Positions 10,653 through 20,389 of a DNA stretch of 64,000 nt are shown here, one piece after another. Origin of the DNA: Diplonema papillatum (Eukaryota > Euglenozoa > Diplonemea > Diplonemida > Diplonemidae); NCBI GenBank assembly GCA_030068145.1, contig JAPJBO010000584.1:81331-145330 (forward strand), in the 5' to 3' direction. The notes under the pieces are model-generated. The model was not told the origin of the DNA, did no database searches, and saw nothing but the letters and a program-made list of their open reading frames with translations. How positions within the stretch are numbered: position 1 is the stretch's first letter; each line of letters begins with the position of its first letter. Made by a program: the position numbers and the translations under genes.

Positions 10653-12790
10653 ATGCGGCACTTGTTCTTCCGCGGCCTCCCGGCTGCTGGCAACCGCGTC
10701 GACGGCCAACGCGACAGGCGCGACGAGACCGTCACACCCGGCGGTAGGGGCCCCTCGGACGTGCTCTGTTTTGAAAGCGGGTTTATAAGGGTGCGGCACT
10801 CATTCTACGGCGGCCTGCGCCGCCCCACTGCTGGCGGCGTGTTTTACTGTGGAAGCCGAATTGAAGCGGTGCAGCACGCATTCTACGGCGGCCTGCACCG
10901 CCCTGCTGGCGACGACTTTTATTCGGGAAGCTGGTCAGCAGGGGGGCGACACTCGTTTTACGGCGGCCTGCATCGCCCCCCTGTTGGCAACGGGTTCTAC
11001 TTGGGAAGCCGGTTTAAGGGGGTGCGGCACGCATTCTGCGGCGGCCTGCACCGCCCTGTTGGTGGCGTGTTCTACTCGAGAAGCAGGTCGGCAGGGGGGC
11101 GGCACTCATGCTACGGCGGCCTGCACCGCCCCACCGCTGGCGACGTGTTTTACTGTGGAAGTCGGATTAAAACGGTGCAACACGCGTTCTACGGCGGCCT
11201 GCACCGCCCGGTTGGCGACGTGTTTTACTTGGGAAGCAGGACAGCAGGGGGGCGACACTCGTTTTACGGCGGCCTGCATCGCCCCCCTGTTGGCGACGTG
11301 TTCTACTTGGGAAGCCGGTTTGAAGGGGTGCGGCACGCATTCTGCGGCGGCCTGCAACGCCCTGTGGGCGGCGTGTTTTACTTGGGAAGCAGGTCAGCAG
11401 GGGGGCGACACTCATGCTACGGCGGCCTGCATCGCCCCCCTGTGGACGACGTGTCCCACTTTGGAAGCAGGTTTGAGGGGAAGCGGCACCCATTCTTCGG
11501 CGGCCTCCCTGTCGACGGCAGCCACGTCAGACACGGCACGACTCTCGCAGCCGACAACGATGACCCCAATCCCGAAGAGGGGTTACACAAGGACGTCGGA
11601 AGGGGATCTCTGCTGACGTGCGGGGATGTGCACGAGAATCCGGGACCGGCGGTGACAGGGCTGATCGCCGCCTCCGCCAATGTCACGTCCTTGCTCGCGC
11701 ACCCAGAAGTCCACACAATGGAAGCCTGGGGAAGGAAGGTGGATTTGCTGGCTTTGCAAGAGGTGAGGGTGTGCGAGAGGGACAGGGCCCAGGCGGAGGG
11801 GGAAGCCCGAAGTAGAGGGAAGAGGCTGGTTTGGGGACGCATGCAGGGCCAGACTCGGATAAAGACGGCTTTGCGGACGGAGTACGGGGGAGTAGCGTTC
11901 TCCGCGGCGACCGAACTGCCCGCGCGCGCGGTTCCGCCGGGGGAACTGACGAAGCGACATTGGGAGAAAGGTAGATTTGCGCACGCACAGGTGGCGTACG
12001 GGGACGGGAGGAGGAGCCTCTCCATGATGTCGATCTACGGGGTCGTGTCAGATGAGGACGCAACGGAGGAGATCCTGGCGGATACCCTCAGCTACGCGGC
12101 CACCCTAGGAGACGTGCCAATTCTCATCGCGGGGGACTTCAACGTCGAGCCCGAGGAAAGCCCGATTTTGAACGCAGCCGTCCAATCCGGGAAGTGGGTC
12201 GATGTCGGCAGTACGTGGGCCAAGCAGTACGCCCAACAACCTGCGGCCACGTGCATGGCGTCGAAGAAAGGAAGGCGTATAGACGCGATATTCGCGAACT
12301 CGGTGGCGGCAGTGGCGATATCGGGGGTGAACGTACTGACAGCCGAGTCGATACCGACTCACAGGCCAGTCGTGGTGAGGTTGGATCTCGAGCGGTTGGA
12401 GCAGCGCTACCCGCAACTGAAGCTACCGAGGACCTTCCCTGTCGCAGATTGGAGCGCGATGGACCCCGAGGAAGAATTCGGCATGGCGGAGAAATGGGCC
12501 AAGGAAGCTGCACACCGGTATCGAGCCGCGCAGGGGGTCGACGCGAAATGGAAGACGGTGTGCGATGCTGCAGAACAGTACCTGCTGGAGAGGAGTGGAG
12601 GGCTACTGGAGAAGCCGCGCCAATACGTCGGGAGAGGGCAGCAGGCGGGAGAGTGCGTGCGCAGCCCTGCGGCGAGGCAAGTTGACGGAGAGGCGGATGC
12701 GGATGACCGGGACACGAGGGCGAGACTCGGCTCCTGCAGAAGACTCGAGGAGCTGGTGCGGCTGGGAGAGAAGCGGGACACCTGCGGCAA
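10653..12790 (+). CDS. LINE ORF2, N-terminal part: repeat tract, 2A-like motif, APE-type endonuclease
   Basis: The frame is open from 9696, but the part overlapping ORF1 looks like a low-complexity shadow. The first ATG after the ORF1 stop is at 10653. In order: about ten 25-26-residue repeats (10790-11520), a 2A-like motif (11610-11648), then an exonuclease/endonuclease/phosphatase-type nuclease (about 11650-12390) with NVTSL, LQEVRV, SIYGV, GDFNVEPE, RRIDAIFAN and IPTHRPV. These fit the Asn, Glu, Tyr, Asp-x-Asn, Asp and His positions of LINE endonucleases. A linker with RGQ follows. Around 12640-12720 another frame also looks plausible, so a small indel is possible. Coding ends in MITE-derived sequence at 12784-12860, and the reverse transcriptase is missing. 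Confidence 0.78.
10790..11520 (+). repeat. In-frame 75/78-bp tandem repeats within LINE ORF2
   Basis: About ten units, each centred on the residues GGLHRP, start near 10809, 10887, 10962, 11040, 11115, 11191, 11267, 11344, 11420 and 11497. Conserved protein positions are RH-x-[FC]-[YC]-GGL-x-RP followed by FY-x-x-S[RW]. Two unit types partly alternate (one with FEGV/FKGV before the next unit, one with SAGG/TAGG). All spacings keep the reading frame, and the tract lies just upstream of the 2A-like motif. Confidence 0.85.
11610..11648 (+). other. 2A-like ribosome-skipping motif
   Basis: The codons read LLTCGDVHENPGP. The canonical 2A core is D-[V/I]-E-x-N-P-G-P; here His replaces the core Glu. 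Variants of the form GDVHxNPGP or GDIHxNPGP occur near the start of ORF2 in several LINE families. If active, it would release the repeat-bearing peptide from the endonuclease part. Activity cannot be judged from sequence. Confidence 0.65.
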
Positions 12791-12860
12791 AAATTTTGGA
12801 AGAAAAAAAAAGTGCTCAACGTCATCAAAAATTACTGCAGAGTTTGTTCCGAAATTTTAA
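12784..12860. mobile_element. Internal fragment of the 211-bp MITE at the LINE truncation point
   Basis: The phrase GCTCAACGTCATCAAAAATT leading into ACTGCAGAGTTTGTTCC is the MITE interior. Neither terminus is present. The LINE reading frame runs into it without a break. Confidence 0.75.
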
Positions 12861-13322
12861 CCCTAGTTGCGCATAGTTGCGCATAGTTGTTTGGGCTTTT
12901 CCGCATAGTTTCAGGTTGTTCCGCATAGTTGCGCATAGTTGTTTGGGCTGTTCCGCATACTTTCGGGTCGTTGTGCATAGTTGCACTTAATGGTTTGGGA
13001 TGATCTTAACACAGGTCCAAAAAAAAACCTCAAAAAAAAAAGTTCCCGCTGCGCGGGGCCAAGAAATCCCCCACAAAAAATGCCCCAAAAAAAATTTTTC
13101 CCGCTTCACGGGGGAAAATTGTTAGGTAAAAAAAAGATTTCTCGGGATTTCTGGGGGGTGGGTGGGTACCCCCCCCCCCCCATTTTCGACGGACAATGTC
13201 CGTCGGTATTCCAAAAACGTCATCCCCTGAGAAAAAAAGTTTTTATTTCACTGGGGTCCCAAATTCTTCACTCCATTTTTTTACTACCTCCATTTTTTAA
13301 CCACTACCCCCCCCTTTTTTAA
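12861..13322. repeat. Short tandem repeats and low-complexity sequence
   Basis: 12868-12990 carries repeated GCATAGTTGCGCATAGTTG and TTCCGCATA phrases in two longer units of about 55 bases. Then come A-rich and C/G-run sequence with a small palindrome (CGACGGACAATGTCCGTCG, about 13187-13205) and direct copies of TTTTTTAACCACTACCCCCC just before the MITE. No gene is seen. Confidence 0.7.
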
Positions 13323-13533
13323 CATGCAGGGTCAAAACCTTGTGTCTTTTTGGAAATGGCCAAAAAAAATTTCTGGAAAAAAAATGGGTTTTTTGAATTT
13401 TAAAAGTTTGGAACAAACTCTGCAGAAATTTTGGAGGAAGTTGAGCAAATTTTTTTTTTTCCAAAATTTTTTTTAGGGCTCCATCGGCCCTGCGGGAGCG
13501 TTTTAAAAAGACACAAGGTTTTGACCCTGCATG
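13323..13533. mobile_element. 211-bp MITE, full copy with TTAA target duplication
   Basis: It has complete CATGCAGGG...CCCTGCATG ends, with TTAA at 13319-13322 and 13534-13537. It is inserted in the AACCACTACCCCCC tandem repeat, which continues on the right to about 13590. Confidence 0.95.
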
Positions 13534-13701
13534 TTAACCACTACCCCCCCTTTTTTAACCACTACCCCCCCTTTTTTAACCACTACCCTAAAAACTGGTC
13601 ACGAGTGAAGAAAAAACGGTTCAGGTGGGTAAAAACAATGATGTTACCAATGGAAAAACGACAAAAAAGAAGAAGAATGATGTAAACAGCTTGCCATGTG
13701 A

Positions 13702-14121
13702 TTATTTTTTGGTGCCCTTAGGTGTGAAGACGCTGGCCTTTTTTGTCGGTACAGAGCTTTGCTCCTCCTGCCGCTTCAAATAGGCAGTCACTCGTCTGTG
13801 GTCCACTTTTGTGTCGTGGCGAGCCTGCACCCCCGACTTGATCATGCTGTAGCGCTGCCAGAGAGTTTTGTAGCCGAGCTTCTTGATTTCTGCCAGATCA
13901 TGCATGTACAGCAGAATATCACTTTCAGATGGCTGCCCCTTAATCTTTGCGAAGGACAGGAAGTCGGCATAGGTCTTTTCGTACAATTTGCGACTCTTGG
14001 ACGGTAGAAGGTCAGCAATGATCGCTTTCACTTTCTTCGATTTCTCACTTGATGTTGAGCTGCTGTCAGACGAACTGCTGTCAGATGATGGTGTTGGCAC
14101 TTTTCTCTTCCTTCCGGACAT
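13702..14121 (-). CDS. Tyrosine-recombinase-like core-binding (SAM-like) domain protein, no catalytic domain
   Basis: A 139-residue frame has an ATG at 14121 and a TAA at 13702-13704. The first 35 residues are basic, then Ser/Asp-rich. Residues about 42-110 (from SRKLYEKTYADFLSFA through TLWQRYSMIKSGVQARH) have the helical pattern of the N-terminal core-binding domain of eukaryotic tyrosine recombinases such as Crypton-type transposases. The catalytic Arg-His-Arg-Tyr domain is absent, so it is either a truncated element or a stand-alone derivative. The frame is intact and AT-richer than the LINE. Family assignment is from pattern only. Confidence 0.5.
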   Translation of the reverse strand: MSGRKRKVPTPSSDSSSSDSSSTSSEKSKKVKAIIADLLPSKSRKLYEKTYADFLSFAKIKGQPSESDILLYMHDLAEIKKLGYKTLWQRYSMIKSGVQARHDTKVDHRRVTAYLKRQEEQSSVPTKKASVFTPKGTKK

Positions 14122-14288
14122 GATTCTGTTCTTGGTCTCCCCTTTTTCTGTATATCCTGGGTATTTTTTACCTTCATTCCGTTAAAAACACTCGTAACTC
14201 TGTTTTCTTCACTACCCCACTTTTTCCGGGTCGTTTGGAGTGACTCATTTGGGACACCAGGTGAAATAAAATTATCTTATCACCCATT

Positions 14289-14387
14289 AATGGCGAAAAT
14301 TTTCACTCTCGAACCCAATTTTTTGGCACGAGACCCGGAGGGTCGAGTGCCAAAAAATTGGGTTCGAGAGTGAAAATTTTCGCCATT
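14289..14387. repeat. Long hairpin, 41-base arms and 17-base loop
   Basis: The arm 14289-14329 (starts AATGGCGAAAATTTTCACTC) is repeated as an exact reverse complement at 14347-14387. The loop is itself partly symmetrical. It could be a palindromic element end or a foldback. The flanks hold TTATC and ATTAAC, with no clear target duplication. Confidence 0.85.
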
Positions 14388-14767
14388 ATTAACAGGTAAT
14401 AAATAGCTATTTTTCACTAGTGAAAAAAAAACTGGGTGTGCACTCGTGGCCAAAAAATAAAAAACTCGAGTGCCTTTTTCCTCTATTAATCACAGTGAAT
14501 GATAAGCATTTATTCGGCAAGATAATTTCCGTTTATTTTGTCGAGGTGTCAGTTTTAGTCCCGAGCGGAGCGAGTGGCGATCCAAAAATTTACGCACGCG
14601 CGGACATGGGCCAAAAAAAAAAAACCGCCTACCCTAAATAGCTATTTTTTTTCACTAGTGAAAAAAACAGTGGGTAAAATTGGTTTTTTGCCCACTGCCA
14701 GTGAAAAAAACTTCTCAGAGTGAGAGAAAATTTTTGCTCAACTTCCTCAAAAATTACTGCAGAGTTT
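14388..14767. repeat. Dispersed repeat remnants
   Basis: AAATAGCTATTTTTCACTAGTG-type phrases occur twice (about 14398 and 14636). 14600-14635 repeats 95-130. 14722-14767 is one half of a MITE interior, interrupted at GAGTTT by the large element that follows. No gene is seen. Confidence 0.6.
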
Positions 14768-15086
14768 GGGAGCACAGATTTTTTCCTGAGCGGGCCACCA
14801 GCCCACCATTTATAGGGGGGGGGTGGGGACCCACCTTTTCCCCCCAGGAGGGTCCGGTTTTCCAGAATTCTGGAATCACTCCGGATTGGTGTTCTCCGCG
14901 ATTTTTTTAGAAAATTTTCAGATATCCCGCCAAAAAACATGAAAAACAGGGGGGTGCGGGGGGCTACGCCCCCCGCCCAAACGGTACGGGTTTTCCAATA
15001 AACTTTTCAACCCCATTTCAACAATCCTGTTGGTGTTCTCACTTAGAAATCTACAGCTAGACCACTTTTCAGACAACAAAAACTGG

Positions 15087-18072
15087 GGTTGTCCCACATT
15101 TTTGGGTCACCAATACTGACGTTTGAGGGTTGTCCCACTTTTTTGGATCACCAATACTGACGTTTGAGGGTTGTCCCACTTTTTTCGATGACCAATACTG
15201 ACGTTTGAGGGTTGTCCCACATTTTTGGATCACCAATACTGACGTTTGAGGGTTGTCCCACTTTTTTGGATGACCAATACTGACGTTTGAGGGTTGTCCC
15301 ACTTTTTTGGATCACCAATACTGACGTTTGAGGGTTGTCCCACTTTTTTGGATCACCAATACTGACGTTTGAGGGTTGTCCCACTTTTTTGGATCACCAA
15401 TACTGACGTTTGAGGGTTGTCCCACTTTTTTCGATGACCAATACTGACGTTTGAGGGTTGTCCCACATTTTTGGATCACCAATACTGACGTTTGAGGGTT
15501 GTCCCACTTTTTTCGATGACCAATACTGACGTTTGAGGGTTGTCCCACTTTTTTGGATCACCAATACTGACGTTTGAGGGTTGTCCCACTTTTTTGGGTC
15601 ACCAATACTGACGTTTGAGGGTTGTCCCACTTTTTTCGATGACCAATACTCACGTTTGAGGGTTGTCCCACTTTTTTCGATGACCAATACTGACGTTTGA
15701 GGGTTGTCCCACTTTTTTGGGTCACCAATACTGACGTTTGAGGGTTGTCCCACATTTTTGGATCACCAATACTGACGTTTGAGGGTTGTCCCACTTTTTT
15801 CGATGACCAATACTCACGTTTGAGGGTTGTCCCACTTTTTTCGATCACCAATACTGACGTTTGAGGGTTGTCCCACTTTTTTGGGTCACCAATACTGACA
15901 TTTGAGGGTTGTCCCACTCTTTTCGATCACCAATACTGACGTTTGAGGGTTGTCCCACTTTTTTCGATGACCGAAGTGGGACAACCCTCAAACGTCAGTA
16001 TTGGTGACCCAAAAAAGTGGGACAACCCTCAAACGTCAGTATTGGTGATCGAAAAAAGTGGGACAACCCTCAAACGTCAGTATTGGTGATCCAAAAAAGT
16101 GGGACAACCCTCAAACGTCAGTATTGGTGATCCAAAAAAGTGGGACAACCCCCAAACGTCAGTATTGGTGATCGAAAAAAGTGGGACAACCCTCAAACGT
16201 CAGTATTGGTGATCGAAAAAAGTGGGACAACCCTCAAACGTCAGTATTGGTCATCGAAAAAAGTGGGACAACCCTCAAACGTCAGTATTGGTGACCCAAA
16301 AAAGTGGGACAACCCTCAAACGTCAGTATTGGTCATCGAAAAAAGTGGGACAACCCTCAAACGTCAGTATTGGTCATCGAAAAAAGTGGGACAACCCTCA
16401 AACGTCAGTATTGGTGATCCAAAAAAGTGGGACAACCCTCAAACGTCAGTATTGGTGACCCAAAAAAGTGGGACAACCCTCAAACGTCAGTATTGGTGAT
16501 CCAAAAAAGTGGGACAACCCTCAAACGTCAGTATTGGTGATCCAAAAAAGTGGGACAACCCTCAAACGTCAGTATTGGTGATCCAAAAAAGTGGGACAAC
16601 CCTCAAACGTCAGTATTGGTGATCCAAAAAAGTGGGACAACCCTCAAACGTCAGTATTGGTGATCCAAGAAAGTGGGACAACCCTCAAACGTTAGTATTG
16701 GTGATGCAAAGAAGTGGGACTACCCTCAAACGTCAGGTTCGGTGACCCAGAAAAGTGGGACAACCCTCAAACGTCAGTATTGGTGATCCAAAAAAGTGGG
16801 ACAACCCTCAAACGTGAGTATTGGTGACCCAAAAAAGTGGGACAACCCTCAAACGTCAGTATTGGTGATCCAAAAAAGTGGGACAACCCTCAAACGTCAG
16901 TATTGGTGATCCAAAAAAGTGGGACAACCCTCAAACGTCAGTATTGGTGATCCAAAAAAGTGGGACAACCCTCAAACGTCAGTTTTGGTGATCCAAAAAA
17001 GTGGGACAACCCTCAAACGTTAGTATTGGTGATCCAAAAAAGTGGGACAACCCTCAAACGTCAGTATTGGTGACCCAAAAAAGTGGGACAACCCTCAAAC
17101 GTCAGTATTGGTGATCCAAAAAAGTGGGACAACCCTCAAACGTCAGTATTGGTGACCCAAAAAAGTGGGACAACCCTCAAACGTCAGTATTGGTGATCCA
17201 AAAAAGTGGGACAACCCTCAAACGTCAGTATTGGTGATCCAAAAAAGTGGGACAACCCTCAAACGTCAGTATTGGTGATCCAAAAAAGTGGGACAACCCT
17301 CAAGTGTCAGTTTTGGTGATCCAAAAAGTGGGACAACCAGTATTGGTGATGCAAAGAAGTGGGACAACCCTCAAACGTCAGTATTGGTGATCCAAAAAAG
17401 TGGGACAACCCTCAAACGTGAGTATTGGTGACCCAAAAAAGTGGGACAACCCTCAAACGTCCGTATTGGTGATGCAAAAAAGTGGACAAGCCTCAAACGT
17501 CAGTATTGGTGATCCAAAAAAGTGGGACAACCCTCAAACGTCAGTATTGGTGATCCAAAAAAGTGGGACAACCCTCAAACGTCAGTTTTGGTGATCCAAA
17601 AAAGTGGGACAACCCTCAAACGTCAGTATTGGTGATCCAAAAAAGTGGGACAACCCTCAAACGTCAGTTTTGGTGATCCAAAAAAGTGGGACAACCCTCA
17701 AACGTCAGTTTTGGTGATCCAAAAAAGTGGGACAACCCTCAAACGTCAGTATTGGTGATCCAAAAAAGTGGGACAACCCTCAAACGTCAGTTTTCGTGAT
17801 CCAAAAAGTGGGACAACCCTCAAACGTCAGTATTGGTGATCCAAAAAAGTGGGACAACCCTTCAAACGTCAGTATTGTGATCCAAAAAAGTGGGACAACC
17901 CTCAAACGTCAGTTTTAGTGATCGAAAAAAGTGGGACAACCCTCAAACGTTAGTATTGGTGATGCAAAGAAGTGGGACAACCCTCAAACGTCAGTATTGG
18001 TGACCCAAAAAAGTGGGACAACCCTCAAACGTCCGTATTGGTGATCCAAAAAAGTGGGACAACCCTCAAACT
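15087..18072. repeat. 41-bp satellite, about 72 copies, with a strand switch at about 15972
   Basis: The unit is 41 bases and begins GTGGGACAACCCTCAAACGT. From 15087 to about 15970 it runs on the minus strand; from about 15974 to 18072 on the plus strand, so the array is two head-to-head blocks of about 21 and 51 units. Units vary mainly at a GATCC/GACCC/GATCG/CATCG site. Units in the right-hand part (16.6-18.0 kb) are more diverged. The apparent long frames here arise only because the unit lacks stops. Confidence 0.95.
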
Positions 18073-18149
18073 AACGTTTCCGGACAGGTCACGGACCACT
18101 GTCACCGATGGCTTTAGAATCTCGATGAAAGTGCTCGAAAAAGGTGAAA

Positions 18150-18285
18150 AACATGACCCCGGGATTCGAATATGTGCCCTCAGTGTAGAGGTCCGCCGCA
18201 CTGGTGAAAAAATCGACCCTGGCGGGATTCGAACCTGTGACTCTCACCGTAGAGGTCCGCAGCACTGTCAATTCGACCACATATT
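18150..18285 (-). repeat. tRNA-derived (SINE-like) sequence, duplicated
   Basis: On the minus strand a TGGTCGAATTGACAGTGC phrase (A-box-like) is followed by ACAGGTTCGAATCCCGCC (B box and T-loop). A second, more diverged 3' part lies alongside (18150-18205). The T stem has mismatches and no intact cloverleaf can be drawn, so I treat it as a tRNA-derived repeat, not a tRNA gene. Confidence 0.5.
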
Positions 18286-18429
18286 TATGCTGGGGCGGGG
18301 AAAATTTTTCTCAAGTTCGCTCAAGAAATATTTTTCGGATACCAAGGTGGGGGGGGGTCCGGGGACCCACCTTTTCATTCTGCCAAGTCGGTGGGCAGGT
18401 GGCCCGCTCAGGAAAAAATCTGTGCTCCC

Positions 18430-18525
18430 TTTGTTCCAAACTTTTAAAATTCAAAAAACCCAATTTTTTTCCAGAATTTTTTTTTTTGCCATTTTCAAAA
18501 AGACACAAGGTTTTGACCCTGCATG
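18430..18525. mobile_element. Right half of the MITE split by the 3.66-kb element
   Basis: It continues the interior (TTTGTTCCAAACTTTTAAAA) and ends with the complete terminus CCCTGCATG at 18525. Its other half lies at 14722-14767. The left terminus was lost earlier. Confidence 0.85.
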
Positions 18526-18564
18526 GTCCCACTTCCAGCAGAAGGGTACTCCTACACCCGGATA

Positions 18565-18735
18565 ATGGATGCCACTGTTCATCAGACAGAGCAGGCGGTG
18601 TCTGTCATTGCAGGTCTGAAACGCGCCAATGACGAAAAGGACACACAGTTACGTGCCCTGCAGGAACAGATGACCGTGCTCGTGAAGAAGCTCGAAGGGC
18701 TCACCAAGGGCGGCGGTCCCGATAACGTCGCATGA
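18565..18735 (+). CDS. Small coiled-coil ORF or 3' gene fragment
   Basis: The ATG at 18565 opens 56 codons; the frame is open upstream to the MITE end. The protein is heptad-like (LKRANDEKDTQLRALQEQM) and ends GGGPDNVA. The codon use is even and looks coding, unlike the flanking repeats. The final GGCGGTCCCGATA and following GAGACCTTATC recur in reverse at 31320-31360 and 37345-37370, so it may be cargo or a captured gene end at the border of a repeat element. Function unknown. Confidence 0.4.
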   Translation: MDATVHQTEQAVSVIAGLKRANDEKDTQLRALQEQMTVLVKKLEGLTKGGGPDNVA

Positions 18736-19170
18736 GACCTTATCGGTACCTCTTTTGCCCATTTCTGGGTTGCGACCTTATCGGTACCTTTTGGGGGTTG
18801 CGACCTTATCGGTACCTTTTTGAGGTGCGACCTTATCGGTACCTTTTTGGGGTTGCGACCTTATCGGTACCTCTTTTGGAGGTTGCGACCTTATCGGTAC
18901 CTCTTTTGGAGGTTGCGACCTTATCGGTACCTCTTTTGGAGGTTGCGACCTTATCGGTACCTTTTTTGGAGGTTGCGACCTTATCGGTACCTTTTTGGGG
19001 TTGCGACCTTATCGGTACCTTTTTGAAGAAGAAAAAACGGAAATTTTTTTTTCGAGAAAAAAGCAGTCTGAAAAAAAGACGAGGTGCGACCTTATCGGTA
19101 CCTTTTGAGAGTGCGACGGTATCGGTACCTCTTTTGGAGGTTGCGACCTTATCGGTACCTTTTTCGGAGA
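18736..19170. repeat. Tandem array with core GCGACCTTATCGGTACC
   Basis: About twelve units of 28-34 bases, with one interruption (19023-19085). The reverse complement (GGTACCGATAAGGTCGCAAC) is clearly related to the GGTCGAGATAAGGGCGCAAC units at 29.1, 31.2 and 37.0-37.3 kb, so all are diverged parts of one repeat family. Confidence 0.9.
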
Positions 19171-20029
19171 AAGTTCCGGAAAAATAATTGGGGGGGGAAA
19201 GGTGAAAAAATGTCGAGAAAAAACGTCGGAAAAAAAGAACTCTGAAAACGACAACTCTAAAAAAAGACCAGGTGCTTGTGATGATACTGCACAAAGCCGC
19301 TATCGACCTTAGAACTCTTTGCACGTGTCGTGTCATGCGGTCGTCTTGCTTTGTGTCCGGTGTGCGCTTCACGGCCGTAATAGTAGCAGTTTGCACTTGA
19401 GCACTTGCAGCAATACTCTAGTCGTAGTCTGAAATGAAGTGATCCGAGGCAGACGACTTTAAAGTGTTGCAAACAGATCACAAACACGCTGAGCTCAAGT
19501 ATACACTGCAATCAAGTGCTCCTGAACTGCTCGTGTTGCGAACGAATCAGCGGGATAGTGCACGAAAAGATGCTACAGCATACCACTGTTTAGCCAACAA
19601 GAACTAAGGCCGGCACGTTTCCGAGGCTGTTTCAATGTCCTGTATGGTTTTTGCATATTGTATTAGCGAAAAGTGCACTTCAAAAAGTACCTGTACCTTC
19701 CACAGATCGGCAAAGACTCCCATACCGCTTCTGGGGGTGGCTTCTCTGCTTCCAACTTTCCTGTGTGGTGATGTAGGGGACCGCTTGTAGCCCACGAATC
19801 AGGGTTGTGCTGCCCCGACACTCAAACGACCTTCAAGGGCTTCAAGGCCAGACGACTGTTTAGTGTTGCAAACGAATCGCAAACACGCTGAGATCGGGAC
19901 CCCACACACTGAAATCGACTGAGAACAACCTGAGCGATCTCTCTTAATAAAATATTTAAGCGCCGAAGGCGCAACCACCCAATCCAACTTTGTACACACG
20001 AAACAGAGATCTTATGAATCAACGAAAAG
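19171..20029. repeat. Dispersed repeat segments: copy of 22.8-23.1 kb unit, then satellite
   Basis: 19546-19830 matches 22820-23130 nearly base for base (shared TTCCGAGGCTGTTTCAATGT and CTGCACTTCAAAAAGTACCT or close variants). 19830-20029 is 365-bp satellite, ending exactly at the target site CAACGAAAAG of the next element. 19315-19390 resembles 5415-5500. No gene is seen. Confidence 0.8.
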
Positions 20030-20389
20030 GCGGGTCTGGATCAACCCAATCTGGATCAATAAAAACTGGATCAATATGGCCAAAAAAACTGGATCAACTT
20101 TTTGATCCAGTTTTTATTGATCCAGTTTTTTGACCAGGAAAGTTGATCCAGTTTTTTTCAGGTGGGTAGACCTGGATCAAACTTTGATCCAGTTTTTTCC
20201 TGGTGGGTATACCTGGATCAAAAAAAACTGGATCAATAAAAACTGGATCAAAAAAAACTGGATCAATATGGCCAAAAAAACTGGATCAAAAAAAACTGGA
20301 TCAATGTCATCAAAAAAACTGGATCAAAAAAAGCTGGATCATTATGGTCAAAAAAAAAAACTGGATCAATTTTTTGATCCAGTTTGTGG

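Larger units (their letters stand above)
7949..12790 (+). mobile_element. LINE (non-LTR retrotransposon), 3' truncated before the reverse transcriptase
   Basis: Two long GC-rich frames in tandem form ORF1 (OTU protease, coiled coil) and ORF2 (repeat tract, 2A-like motif, APE-type endonuclease). At about 12784 the coding sequence changes abruptly into internal MITE sequence, and no reverse transcriptase follows, so the element is 3'-incomplete here. The 5' limit is also uncertain: ORF1 is open upstream to 7945, where a MITE terminus begins. No target-site duplication or poly(A) tail can be defined. Confidence 0.85.
14768..18429. mobile_element. 3.66-kb inverted-repeat element carrying a 41-bp satellite, TTT target duplication
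   Basis: The left end starts GGGAGCACAGATTTTTTCCT; the right end is its inverted copy (39 of 40 bases match). It sits inside a 211-bp MITE: the MITE phrase GAGTTTGTTCC is split, with TTT on both sides (14765-14767 and 18430-18432), so a 3-base duplication is clear. Inside are the 41-bp satellite and a tRNA-like stretch, with no transposase, so it is non-autonomous. A 3-base duplication fits PIF/Harbinger or CACTA-like mobilisation, but the terminal sequence does not settle it. Confidence 0.85.

Noticed and set aside
10849-11616. Second long frame across the LINE repeat tract (Ala/Cys/Thr-rich)
   Set aside because: It is the alternative reading of the same 75/78-bp repeats; only the other frame connects to the 2A-like motif and endonuclease.
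15069-17918. Many 60-120-codon frames with repeated Trp-Asp-Asn-Pro-Gln phrases
   Set aside because: They are readings of the 41-bp satellite, which has no stops in most frames and cycles through all three.
15087-18072. CRISPR array
   Set aside because: Unit spacing is constant because the whole unit repeats; there are no variable spacers or cas genes, and the context is eukaryotic.
18215-18285. Functional tRNA gene on the minus strand
   Set aside because: B box is good but the T stem has mismatches and no complete cloverleaf can be drawn.
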